41,341 bases of DNA. Source: Flavobacteriales bacterium (GTDB lineage Bacteria > Bacteroidota > Bacteroidia > Flavobacteriales_D > Sanyastnellaceae). The stretch lies in the NCBI GenBank assembly GCA_029242765.1, contig JAQWTJ010000076.1, positions 1-41,341 of the forward strand. The letters run 5' to 3'. Under the pieces are notes generated by a model. That model was not told where the DNA came from. It was given only the letters and a program-made list of their open reading frames with translations, and did not search any database. Positions 16,786 to 25,180 of the stretch are shown in pieces (position 1 is the stretch's first letter; each line of letters begins with the position of its first letter). The translations under genes and the position numbers were made by a program.

Positions 16786-18978
16786 TCAGTTGCAGTCGCT
16801 TCCGAATTGCCCTAGAAGCGTCAGGACGTCGGAAACGGTAACCATATTGTCGCCGTTTAAATCACCCAAGCAGTCTGTATCGGGGCAGAGCTCGTCGGCA
16901 TCGCACACCCCGTTGCCGTTGGTGTCTGCGATGCAATCCCCGCCACACACACCGGCCGCGTCCGGTACATTTCCGTCGCAATCGCAGTCGCCTGAAGGCA
17001 TTTCGCTGCAATCGCAGGCGTACACCGCACCAGGCCCGTCGCATAGGCCGCACACGTCGTTGTATAGGCACGTGCCGTCATCTTCGGTGGCCAAGTCATT
17101 GAAATTACATGAGAGCGAATCCGTGCATCCCGGCACCGGCGGCGGGATGTTGCACAGCCCCGTGAACTCCACATCCACCGTCACCGTCACATCAGATGAC
17201 CAGCCCCAGCCGTTCCACACGCCCACGGTCCAGTCGCCCGTTCCGCTCAACGTGGACCCGGTCCAATTCACCGTTGCAGTGTACAGCCCGTCGTCGCCAG
17301 AGCCCCAGGTGGAAGGCCAGTGGCCCATTATCGTGTAGCCCGGTGAATACGTGTCCCCGCCCACTTCAACACACGACCCGCTCGGGTCGCACAAGCTGAT
17401 CAGTATATCGCTGGCCCACGTCGCTGGGCTGGCCACATTGTCAAAATCAATCGAAATGTTCATGAAGTCAGGCGTGCCCAAGGCTGCAAAAGTGCTCAAC
17501 TCACTCTCTCCTCCTGCCAAGGTTGCCGTCAGCCCGGACACCCCGATGCCGCCGCCCACCGACCCGTCGCCGTAGCAAAATGCACAGTCCCCCGGGTGGT
17601 GACAGTCGTCGTTGTTCGGAGCACCCGCTTCATAATTGCAGGCCTCCGGGTCGCCGCAAAACAATGCCGTGAAGGCCGTGTCCAAGGCGGCACACGATCC
17701 GATGCACGTGGCGGCCGACAGGGTAGGGATGAGCGCCGTGGTTTCCACGACGGGGTGGAACTCGAGCACCGTCCCGCCAGACGAATAGTTGCAATAGCTC
17801 ATGATGGTTCCAGATTGGGCGGTGGGATTGTCAACGTAGCCGTCGCACGCCCCTTCTAGTGATGTGCAATTGTCGATGGGCCCGCCCGGCCATCCGCACC
17901 AATGCGTATGATGCGCTCCACAAGCGTGCCCCATTTCATGCGCAAACACGTTCAAGTTCCAATCGTACGTGCCTGTTGTATAGGTCGACCCGCCTGAAAG
18001 GAAGCTGCTCAGTGAGGCGTTGTAGTAATTGCAAATCTGCCCTAGGAAGCTCACACCGCCCACTCCCGTATTGGACCGCATGGTGATGAAGTGCTTCAAA
18101 TCAATGGGCACAGCGCTAAGGTTTGGGTTGCTGTCCCACTCCTGTACAAAGGCGAAAAGGTTGGCATTGCCATCGTAGATGATGTTGACGTACGGGTCTT
18201 CTGATATCCAAATGTGAATAAAGCGCGTCGTCATATTCACCAAATCGTCAAGTTCGGCCCGGTATATCACATCCACGGCGCTCACAAGGGCCATGCCCCA
18301 ATCGATGGTGGTTTGCACATTGCTTCCAAGCTGTTCATAGGTGTATTGGTCGATTTCCAGGCCAATTTCAATGCAATCCATCACGCTGCTTCGTTGTGCG
18401 TTTGGGTCGCGGTCCTCCTGCGGTGCATGCTTCTCCAAGGCTTCGTCTAGACCGCACGTGAAGGTGCGCTGGTCTGTTGCGTCTGCGACTCGAAACACGG
18501 CGTGCACGCCCCGGTCTTCAGGGTCCATTCGCGGGTTGATTTCGTATTGCTGATTACCAATGTTCATCGAGCCCAGCACGTGGTCGGCCATCAAAAAGAA
18601 GGAGCCGCCCCCCGCCTCGCCGGTTAATTCATAGCACACAAGGCTGGGTTGGGCCTGCACGGTTCGAAACTGCCCATGCTCCGTCACACCCACCTCAAAC
18701 CCCTCACTCTTCACGTCAAAACGATTGAATCTCAAGGTCTGCTCACCCAGTCCCGGCAGCGGAATCACAATTTTCACGCGATCAGGTTTCTCTTTGCGCA
18801 GTTGTTCAAAGGCGGCCTCATCCAAGTCCAGACCCAGCGCATTGCTCGCCTTAAAGGTGGGCTGCTGCACAGCCGACAAATCAATTTCGGAAAACAACCT
18901 AACAGGCGCGACTTGTGCTGAAATGGACGCTCCACAGAGGTTCAAGACAACCCAAATGAGGACGGCGCGGATGCTCAT
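16786..18978 (-). CDS. Secreted metzincin (M12B-like) zinc metalloprotease, paralog 2
   Basis: A 730-residue exported protease from ATG 18978; the upstream ATG at 19032 lies inside the preceding gene and would bury the signal peptide (MSIRAVLIWVVLNLCGASISAQ). The layout equals paralog 1: catalytic HEMGHACGAHH at 347-357, THWCGWPGGPIDNC directly after, Met-turn IMSYCN, P-domain-like region, Cys-rich block (CTDSLSCNFN...EDDGTC, CGLCDGPG, GDCDCDGN) and a dockerin-like end (GDLNGDNMVTVSDVLTLLGQFG). Likely calcium-dependent extracellular proteolysis; substrate unknown. It starts 10 nt after the Sua5/YrdC-family gene and is probably cotranscribed with it. Confidence 0.92.
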   Translation of the reverse strand: MSIRAVLIWVVLNLCGASISAQVAPVRLFSEIDLSAVQQPTFKASNALGLDLDEAAFEQLRKEKPDRVKIVIPLPGLGEQTLRFNRFDVKSEGFEVGVTEHGQFRTVQAQPSLVCYELTGEAGGGSFFLMADHVLGSMNIGNQQYEINPRMDPEDRGVHAVFRVADATDQRTFTCGLDEALEKHAPQEDRDPNAQRSSVMDCIEIGLEIDQYTYEQLGSNVQTTIDWGMALVSAVDVIYRAELDDLVNMTTRFIHIWISEDPYVNIIYDGNANLFAFVQEWDSNPNLSAVPIDLKHFITMRSNTGVGGVSFLGQICNYYNASLSSFLSGGSTYTTGTYDWNLNVFAHEMGHACGAHHTHWCGWPGGPIDNCTSLEGACDGYVDNPTAQSGTIMSYCNYSSGGTVLEFHPVVETTALIPTLSAATCIGSCAALDTAFTALFCGDPEACNYEAGAPNNDDCHHPGDCAFCYGDGSVGGGIGVSGLTATLAGGESELSTFAALGTPDFMNISIDFDNVASPATWASDILISLCDPSGSCVEVGGDTYSPGYTIMGHWPSTWGSGDDGLYTATVNWTGSTLSGTGDWTVGVWNGWGWSSDVTVTVDVEFTGLCNIPPPVPGCTDSLSCNFNDLATEDDGTCLYNDVCGLCDGPGAVYACDCSEMPSGDCDCDGNVPDAAGVCGGDCIADTNGNGVCDADELCPDTDCLGDLNGDNMVTVSDVLTLLGQFGSDCN

Positions 18979-18988
18979 GGGCTCAAAT

Positions 18989-19609
18989 TCAAAGAATGCC
19001 TTCAACAACACCGCGCCCTTGACGGACGACATCGGCTTCCCCTGAAGTGCAATCGATCACAGTCGAAGGTTCGTTGTTGCCAATCCCGCCTTGCACCACG
19101 GCTTCCACTCGCTTGTTGTATTTCTCATGTACGAGCTCGGCATCGGTCAAGTACTCCACCACATCCCCGTCCTGAACGACAGAGCTCACCACCAAGGGCT
19201 TACCCAAGGCCTCTACAATGGCACGCGGCACACCGTGATCGGGCATGCGTATCCCCACCGTTTTTTTGCTCTTGCGAAACAATCTCGGCACCTTCCTGCC
19301 CGCCTCCAAAATAAAGGTGTACGGCCCTGGCAACGCTCTTTTCATCAGCTTAAAGATGGTCTGCGAATGCGGGGCGGTGTATTCTGAAACTTGGCTTAAG
19401 TCTTTGCAAATCAGCGAAAAATGAGAGTCCTCTGGCGCAATATCTCGCAGTCGCGCCATCTTCTCCAACCCCTTTCCACTGCCCAAAGCGCAAGCGAAGC
19501 TGTACACGGAATCCGAAGGGATAATGACCACGGCATCGTTGCGGAGAAGTTGGACCACTTCGTCAACTTTCCGTTGTTCGGGACTGTCGGGATGAATGGA
19601 GATAAGCAT
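18989..19609 (-). CDS. Sua5/YciO/YrdC family protein (probable L-threonylcarbamoyladenylate synthase)
   Basis: 206 residues from ATG 19609 (MLISIHPDSPEQRKV), which fits the family start better than ATG 19627. The YrdC fold is visible: AVVIIPSDSVYSFACAL near residues 27-45, a KMARLRDIAP segment, FSLICKDLSQVSEY, RALPGPYTFILEA and VGIRMPDHGVPRAIV. TsaC/Sua5 enzymes make threonylcarbamoyl-AMP for the t6A tRNA modification; the short YciO subgroup cannot be ruled out by eye. It is followed after 10 nt by the second metzincin, an unlikely functional partner. A DksA-like gene lies upstream on the same strand. Confidence 0.88.
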   Translation of the reverse strand: MLISIHPDSPEQRKVDEVVQLLRNDAVVIIPSDSVYSFACALGSGKGLEKMARLRDIAPEDSHFSLICKDLSQVSEYTAPHSQTIFKLMKRALPGPYTFILEAGRKVPRLFRKSKKTVGIRMPDHGVPRAIVEALGKPLVVSSVVQDGDVVEYLTDAELVHEKYNKRVEAVVQGGIGNNEPSTVIDCTSGEADVVRQGRGVVEGIL

Positions 19610-19736
19610 GAACCCTAAGAACGGCATTTTTGCTCCAACCCACTATTCTTGTCTGACAATAATCCCGTCATTTCGTACCCACTTGTCATTTGTGGTTCAC
19701 GCGTGCCGAACATTTGCGCGAGGCAATTCTGTACAA

Positions 19737-20072
19737 TTAGCGCGCGCAGCGCACGCAGGTCACAGCCCCTGGAACCAGTAAAATTCGGCCTGTGGGAATC
19801 GCCTCCCCGCATAGCGTGCACAGTCCGAAGCGATCGCTATTGAGCCGCTCGAGCGCCCGCTCCAGCCCTATACGCTGCTTCTCCACCTGCCGAAGTGCGG
19901 CCTCGTTGACGCTCTTGTTGTTGATAGCGTCCATCCGGCTGACGCGACCGATCGCGTCGTTCGGGGGAATCGGGCGCGTGAGTTCGCGGTACTCTTTTAT
20001 GCGCTCGTCCAGTTTGTCCATCTTCTGCGAAATGGCTTCCCGGATCTTTTCCAATTCCTCTTTCGAAAGCAT
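19737..20072 (-). CDS. TraR/DksA-type C4 zinc-finger protein
   Basis: 111 residues from ATG 20072 (MLSKEELEKI). The N-terminal two thirds form a charged helical coiled coil. The end carries CTLC...CVRC, the four-Cys zinc finger of the TraR/DksA family. DksA-like proteins bind in the RNA polymerase secondary channel and modulate (p)ppGpp-type responses; Bacteroidota have short forms like this one. It is divergent from the YHYH gene with only 42 nt between starts, so the two promoters must sit back to back. Confidence 0.9.
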   Translation of the reverse strand: MLSKEELEKIREAISQKMDKLDERIKEYRELTRPIPPNDAIGRVSRMDAINNKSVNEAALRQVEKQRIGLERALERLNSDRFGLCTLCGEAIPTGRILLVPGAVTCVRCAR

Positions 20073-20114
20073 GGTGTAATTTAAACCTCGATGATTGAAG
20101 TACGTTGCAAAGGC

Positions 20115-21464
20115 ATGAGAATCCACATGAACCTATCTATACCCATCGCTTCTTTAGCTTTCGTTTTTGCAAGCGCAATAGGGGCTATCACAGCGCAACC
20201 TGAATTGGCCTTGTGGCATTTCAACACCGACGGGGAAACCGGTCAATACTACACGGGAGCGGGCGGAATCATGGACACAGGCACCCTGTGTGACGTGACG
20301 CAGGTGCAGTACTCGGAGAACTTTGTGTACGTTTCGTGCGAAGGCTTGCCGCGTTACCTCACGGCGCCATTTCCCGATGGCAATCCGAGCAACCCGACCG
20401 GGCAAGGGCACCTGTTCAAAATCCCACGCAATCCGGAGTACAATATGGGCTCGCCTACGCAGACAGGTTTGGGGCATATTGGGTTGTTGGTCAACGGTGT
20501 GGTGATTTTCAACGCGGCGGATGCTATGAGCTACAACAACGCGAACGTGTGGCATCAGAATGCTGTGTTTTTCGAAAACGATGGTTTTGATTGTGCCAAA
20601 GGCCACCCCGCTATGGGGGCTTACCACCACCACCAGTTGCCCATTAGGTTTGATGCTGCACTCGAAGTTGAAAGTGACATCTGTGACGATTTCCCGTCGG
20701 ATGCGCTGATTTCTTTGGATCCTTCGGCGCACAGTCCGTTGATTGGTTGGGCTTGGGACGGTTTCCCGATTTACGGCCCGTTTGCCTTCGATGGAGAGGA
20801 CGGCAGCGGAGGCATTGTCCGAATTGAAACCTCGTACCAACTCCGTGATATTTCCGTGCGTCAAACGCTTGCGGACGGCACGCAGCTCGCTCCATTCCAA
20901 TACGGGCCTGAAGTTGGGGCCATGGTCACCCCCGCTATTCCGCCAGGAGCTGAGCCCGTGGAGGCTGTATTGGGCGCTTACATGGAGGATTACGAGTTCG
21001 TTTTGAACAACGGGCACCTTGACGAGTTCAACGGTCGTTATGCCGTGACGCCGGAATTCCCTTCCGGCACGTACGCTTATTACGCCACGATTGATGCGGA
21101 TTACAATTCGGCGTACCCCTACTTTTTTCCGTTCTACCGCGGGGAGGTGGAGACGGACAATTTACCCGGCCCTGGCGGCGGTGTGGTGATCGAAGAGCTT
21201 GTGCAGACCTACGACCCGACTGTGGGTGTGGCGGATGCGGCAGAGTATGAATCGGTAGAGCTTGCGCCTTACCCGCAGCCGGCTTCCGGGGTCCTGTTCT
21301 GTGCCGGTGACTTGCCGGCGGAGCTGTTCGACGCTTCGGGGCGGGTGGTCCTGCAGGCTTCGGGCTCAGCGTGGTCTAACGGTGTGGACGTTTCGGCGCT
21401 GCCAGCCGGCACCTACTTTTTGCGCCGTGACTCGAGGGTTGTGCCTGTTGTAATTGCACGGTGA
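20115..21464 (+). CDS. Secreted YHYH-domain protein with T9SS type A-like C-terminal domain
   Basis: 449 residues from ATG 20115 (MRIHMNLSI), or 445 from ATG 20127; both keep the signal peptide ending near AITAQ. The body has the YHYH-family core: GYHH-like AYHHHQLPI in the middle, then IGWAWDGFPIYGPF and FNGRYAVTPEFPSGTYAYYAT, a domain of unknown function known from marine bacteria. The end (LAPYPQPASG...LFDASGRVV...VSALPAGTYFLRR) is a type A-like sorting domain, so export through T9SS with C-terminal cleavage is likely. The stop overlaps the GTG of the next gene. Confidence 0.88.
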   Translation: MRIHMNLSIPIASLAFVFASAIGAITAQPELALWHFNTDGETGQYYTGAGGIMDTGTLCDVTQVQYSENFVYVSCEGLPRYLTAPFPDGNPSNPTGQGHLFKIPRNPEYNMGSPTQTGLGHIGLLVNGVVIFNAADAMSYNNANVWHQNAVFFENDGFDCAKGHPAMGAYHHHQLPIRFDAALEVESDICDDFPSDALISLDPSAHSPLIGWAWDGFPIYGPFAFDGEDGSGGIVRIETSYQLRDISVRQTLADGTQLAPFQYGPEVGAMVTPAIPPGAEPVEAVLGAYMEDYEFVLNNGHLDEFNGRYAVTPEFPSGTYAYYATIDADYNSAYPYFFPFYRGEVETDNLPGPGGGVVIEELVQTYDPTVGVADAAEYESVELAPYPQPASGVLFCAGDLPAELFDASGRVVLQASGSAWSNGVDVSALPAGTYFLRRDSRVVPVVIAR

Positions 21465-23083
21465 GGTGCCTACTCTTCATTTCAGTGGGCTTGCTTTGGA
21501 CGCACGTTCAAGGGCCCCTGCGAGCCCAAGAGGCTTGGATGTTGAATCCATCTTTCGGGTTGGACGGCCGAGGTGTGGTGGGCGATGCGGGTTGGGAGTG
21601 GCCCGTGGCTGTGGAGCACGGATCGGGCGGGGTGCGCGTGTGGGGGCGTTCTTATGACTTGTTGGGCGGCTCGACTTCGCAAGGCTGGCGATTTAATGCG
21701 GCCGGCGATGCGGTCTTCACTGTGGATTTGGAAGCGGGGCTTGAAGTGGTGGATGCCGTTTCGGGGGTTGGCGATGGAAGTGTAGCAAGCGATGGGTGGA
21801 GTTGGACGCTCTCGGAGCGGGCTTGGCTGGCGTTGGATACCGCGGGCGTTGCGGGCCTTATGAGTGCGGTTGTCGTCGACGCTTGGGACGTGGACGATAC
21901 GGTGTATTCAGTCGAGTTCTCCTTTATAGGTCCTATCCAAACGCCCACTTCAATCGCACATTCTGGGGGTTGGCTGGCGGTGGCCGGCCACGGCTTGGAC
22001 AGTTGTTGTGCGCACACCGAGCGACCGGTGCTGGCCGTCTTGGATGCCGCCACCGGGTTCTACCGACCGGGCTTTGGAGCGGCGGGCCGGGTCGCTTTAG
22101 ACATGGCGGCTTGGGCGCTTGAGGATTCGGTGCGCCACGAGGCCAGCGGCGTTTTTTACGACGTGCAGTTCCAAGTGTTGCCCAGCGGAGACACGGCTGT
22201 GGTGGCCTGTGGTGGCTACCAAGCCCAGTCCTACTTTCAGCCTATGGCGGCTCGGCTCGGTTTGTCGGGCCCCTTTGCCGGTGCACTAGACACGACGTTT
22301 GGCCAAGGCGGCATTCTGACTGTTGACCTCGACCCCCTGCACAACCTAATGGCCATGGCCTGCGCGCCTCGCTCCGACGGAGGATTGGATCTCTTGCTTC
22401 GGGCAGACGGCGGTGGCGATATGCCCGAGACGCTCCATCAGCTGAGCCTCGATGTGCATGGTGACCCCACGGCTCTGCTCGAGTTTGGTAGCCCGCCGCC
22501 CGTCCCGCTAGACGACCTCGAAGATTCCCCCGTGTTGGCCGTCGACCTTGTTCAGTTCGACGACGGGGGACTGTGGGCCCTCGGCACGGCTGGCGACGAC
22601 CTTGCTTTGGACGGCAACCGCCGCCCGGTCGCTCACCCTTTCCTCGACACCGCCCCGTGGTGGCAGGACACGACCTTCGACTCCCACGCCTTTGGAGCAG
22701 CGCTGAGTGAAGGCGACACTTTGTGGGTCGCCTCCCAGCTCCACGACGGCCCGGCCCAGTGGGCGGCCGACCAATCCGCCTTGCTGCTCACCCCGTGGGT
22801 TCGAACGGCCACGGAGGCGGTCGACAACTCCTTCCCAGCGCTCGCCCACGGCCCGTACCCGGTCCCCACAACGGGCCCGCTCCATTGGCAGCTGCCCCCG
22901 GGCACTGTCCAACTCTACGACATGGCCGGCCGCCGATGGGCCAGCTGGACTCACCCTGGCGGACTCTTTCGCGTGGATTTGACGGCTGAATTGGTCGCAT
23001 CGGGCTCTCACTCGGCCGCGCTTGGATTGGTCTACATCGGTGAACAAATTGTGGTCAGCAGGCGGGTGATTCTGCGCCGCTAA
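21461..23083 (+). CDS. Secreted delta-60 repeat (beta-propeller-like) protein
   Basis: 540 residues starting at GTG 21461, which overlaps the upstream TGA (GTGA). Signal peptide 1 to about 23 (LLFISVGLLWTHVQGPLRAQ). Recurrent segments NPSFGLDGRGVVGD, YRPGFGAAGRVALDM and LDTTFGQGGILTVDLDP match the delta-60 repeat pattern (LDxxFGxxGxVxxD). The last 80 residues (YPVPTTGPLHWQL...VQLYDMAGRRWASW) look like a type A T9SS domain. It is probably a surface or secreted propeller of unknown binding partner, cotranslated with the YHYH protein. Confidence 0.8.
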   Translation: MRCLLFISVGLLWTHVQGPLRAQEAWMLNPSFGLDGRGVVGDAGWEWPVAVEHGSGGVRVWGRSYDLLGGSTSQGWRFNAAGDAVFTVDLEAGLEVVDAVSGVGDGSVASDGWSWTLSERAWLALDTAGVAGLMSAVVVDAWDVDDTVYSVEFSFIGPIQTPTSIAHSGGWLAVAGHGLDSCCAHTERPVLAVLDAATGFYRPGFGAAGRVALDMAAWALEDSVRHEASGVFYDVQFQVLPSGDTAVVACGGYQAQSYFQPMAARLGLSGPFAGALDTTFGQGGILTVDLDPLHNLMAMACAPRSDGGLDLLLRADGGGDMPETLHQLSLDVHGDPTALLEFGSPPPVPLDDLEDSPVLAVDLVQFDDGGLWALGTAGDDLALDGNRRPVAHPFLDTAPWWQDTTFDSHAFGAALSEGDTLWVASQLHDGPAQWAADQSALLLTPWVRTATEAVDNSFPALAHGPYPVPTTGPLHWQLPPGTVQLYDMAGRRWASWTHPGGLFRVDLTAELVASGSHSAALGLVYIGEQIVVSRRVILRR

Positions 23084-23110
23084 TCGGGCCGCGCCCCGTA
23101 CCTTCACGCC

Positions 23111-23779
23111 ATGAAGTTTTTCATCGACACGGCCAATCTTGACCAAATTCGCGAAGCAGCCGCCTTGGGCGTGCTCGACGGCGTGACCACCAACCCTAGC
23201 CTGATGGCGAAAGAGGGCATTTCTGGCGACCAAGAGGTCCTGGACCATTACCGCGCGATTTGCGAAATTGTGGACGGTGATGTGAGCGCCGAGGTCATCG
23301 CGACCGACTTTGAAGGCATGGTGCGTGAGGGCGAGATTTTGGCCGCCTTGCACAAAAATATCGTGGTGAAGGTGCCCATCATTGAGGAGGGCTTGAAGGC
23401 CTTGCGCTATTTCTCGGACAAGGGCATTCGCACGAATTGCACCTTGATCTTTTCTGCGGGCCAAGCGTTGCTTGCAGCCAAGGCGGGCGCCACGTACGTC
23501 AGCCCATTCATTGGTCGCCTTGACGACGTGTCCACCGACGGCTTGCAGCTCATCGAGCAGATTCGCGTGATCTATGACAATTACGGAATTGACACCGAAA
23601 TTCTGGCCGCCTCTGTGCGCCACACCATGCATATTATGCATTGTGCTGAAATCGGAGCGGACGTGATGACCGGCCCTTTGAAGGCCATCAAAGGCCTTCT
23701 CAAGCACCCCTTGACCGACAACGGGCTCGCCCAATTCCTGGCCGATCACGCCAAGGCCAAGGCCGCGGCCGCCGTTTGA
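23111..23779 (+). CDS. fsa: Fructose-6-phosphate aldolase / small transaldolase
   Basis: A 222-residue TIM-barrel class I aldolase of the TalC/FSA family. It begins [16 protein letters not shown], then [12 protein letters not shown], the catalytic Schiff-base Lys in [12 protein letters not shown] near residue 93, and [29 protein letters not shown]. Acts on fructose-6-phosphate or sedoheptulose-7-phosphate; as in many Bacteroidota it may serve as the transaldolase. A weak -7-like TACCTTCA lies 4 nt before the ATG. Its stop shares one base with the start of the small CHU_C gene that follows. Confidence 0.94.
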   Translation: MKFFIDTANLDQIREAAALGVLDGVTTNPSLMAKEGISGDQEVLDHYRAICEIVDGDVSAEVIATDFEGMVREGEILAALHKNIVVKVPIIEEGLKALRYFSDKGIRTNCTLIFSAGQALLAAKAGATYVSPFIGRLDDVSTDGLQLIEQIRVIYDNYGIDTEILAASVRHTMHIMHCAEIGADVMTGPLKAIKGLLKHPLTDNGLAQFLADHAKAKAAAAV

Positions 23780-24210
23780 TGCCGTTTACCCGCCTATTCT
23801 ATGCTGCACGGCTTGTTGTCGTGTTTGGTCTTTTCGAGATTTCGGCCCCCGGATTCCTTGCGCAGACCCTGCTGGCCGACTCGGCCGATGTGGATGCGTT
23901 GGGCTGCCAGATGTGGGCTCCCAATTCATTTACGCCGGACTTTGACGGCTTGAATGACGCTTGGCGGCCGGTGGTAAGCTGCGAACTGGAGGAATACGAT
24001 TTGCAGATTTTCGACCGGTGGGGGACGATGGTCTGGAGAACGGACGATCCGAATCGCTGGTGGAACGGTGGGGTGGAGAACGATCAACTGGGAACAGGGT
24101 CGAGGTTTTCGCCCGACGGCCATTACAGTTTCATCATCACGTACCGCGACCCGGAAAGTGTTTTTCGCAGCGTGCTGCGCAAGACGGGTTACATCTGGCT
24201 TTCGCGTTGA
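23779..24210 (+). CDS. Minimal T9SS type B (CHU_C) secreted protein
   Basis: 143 residues from ATG 23779, whose A is the last base of the fsa stop (TGATG). After a signal peptide (to about residue 30, SAPGFLAQ), nearly the whole mature chain is one gliding-motility-associated C-terminal domain: WAPNSFTPDFDGLNDAW, YDLQIFDRWG, WNGG, FSPDGHYSFIITY. There is no room for separate cargo. It may be a small surface protein in which the sorting fold itself is functional, or a remnant of a larger adhesin. Confidence 0.85.
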   Translation: MPFTRLFYAARLVVVFGLFEISAPGFLAQTLLADSADVDALGCQMWAPNSFTPDFDGLNDAWRPVVSCELEEYDLQIFDRWGTMVWRTDDPNRWWNGGVENDQLGTGSRFSPDGHYSFIITYRDPESVFRSVLRKTGYIWLSR

Positions 24211-24281
24211 CGGCGAGTCTTAAAAAATAATATTTGCGAGTTGCATACTGAAGCGAAATGCACAGCGTTCACTCCTCGACC

Positions 24282-25172
24282 ATGAACCGCAACTTGATTC
24301 GCAACCTGGCCTATGGCCTGGCGGTGGTGGCAGGACTGATCGGCTGTACGCTGATCGATCCTGCTGAGGACATCCCTACGTACTTGATCGTCGAAGGGGT
24401 GAGTTTCGCACCGGGCCCCGATGAGGGCACCGCTTCGATTGCCGTGACCGACGTTTGGGCGTACAGCACGAGCGACGTTCTGGGCGTATTCCCACTCCCC
24501 GCCATCATTCCAGTTTTCCCACAAGATCGTGTGGAGGGTCCCGTCAGGCTGCTGCCCGGCATCCGTGAGAGCGGCATTTCGGACAACCGAGCGCCCTATC
24601 CTTTTTACACGGCATTGGATGTTGAGGTGGACGGCGAGCCGGGCTCGCGTGATACAGTGGAGCTCATTTTTGAGTGGGTTGACGATGTGCGCTATTTGCG
24701 GGTCGAGGATTTTGAGAATTCCAATGTGTTCGATGATGTTGCCGGTGTGGGTGCCGAATTGCAACGCGTCACGGCGGAGGCCGATGTGTTTGAGGGTGAC
24801 GGGTCGGGTCGGGCGCTGTTGACTCAGCAGGCGAACCTGATGCGTTCGCGCACCTTGGAGCAGGAATACGTGCTGGAATCGGGGCTGCCCTGTTTTTTGG
24901 AGATGAATTACCGTTGCGATCACAGTTTTTTGGTGGGCTTGTACGCCTTCCGCAACGGGGCCTCCACGCGCTACCCGGCCTTGGTGCTGAACACCACCGT
25001 TCCCGACGACGGGGTGGAGGCCGAATGGAACAAGGTCTATGTCGATTTGACACCGGTCTTGGATGTGAACCCGCATGCGGACCACTTTGAAGTGTACTTC
25101 GAGTGCTTGCTTTCGGAGGGAGCTGAGGGGGCTGAAATCGGCCTTGATAACCTGCGAATTCTCACGTATTGA
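24282..25172 (+). CDS. Lipoprotein of unknown function preceding a sugar transferase
   Basis: 296 residues from ATG 24282. The N-terminus has a type II signal, with hydrophobic AVVAGLIGC placing the lipidated Cys at 22. The mature part has jelly-roll-like beta segments (VELIFEWVDDVRYLRVEDFE, FLEMNYRCDHSFLVGLYAF, EWNKVYVDLTPVLD). I do not recognise a named family, although it resembles conserved Bacteroidota lipoproteins. It precedes the exopolysaccharide sugar transferase by 8 nt, so a role in envelope polymer export or attachment is a fair inference. A transcript starting at an upstream ATG (24258) is possible but would lengthen the signal. Confidence 0.8.
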   Translation: MNRNLIRNLAYGLAVVAGLIGCTLIDPAEDIPTYLIVEGVSFAPGPDEGTASIAVTDVWAYSTSDVLGVFPLPAIIPVFPQDRVEGPVRLLPGIRESGISDNRAPYPFYTALDVEVDGEPGSRDTVELIFEWVDDVRYLRVEDFENSNVFDDVAGVGAELQRVTAEADVFEGDGSGRALLTQQANLMRSRTLEQEYVLESGLPCFLEMNYRCDHSFLVGLYAFRNGASTRYPALVLNTTVPDDGVEAEWNKVYVDLTPVLDVNPHADHFEVYFECLLSEGAEGAEIGLDNLRILTY

Positions 25173-25180
25173 CAGCTGCG

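Noticed and set aside
22508-23749. A 413-codon minus-strand frame across the delta-60 gene and fsa
   Set aside because: It is antisense to two well-supported genes, including the complete fsa motif set.
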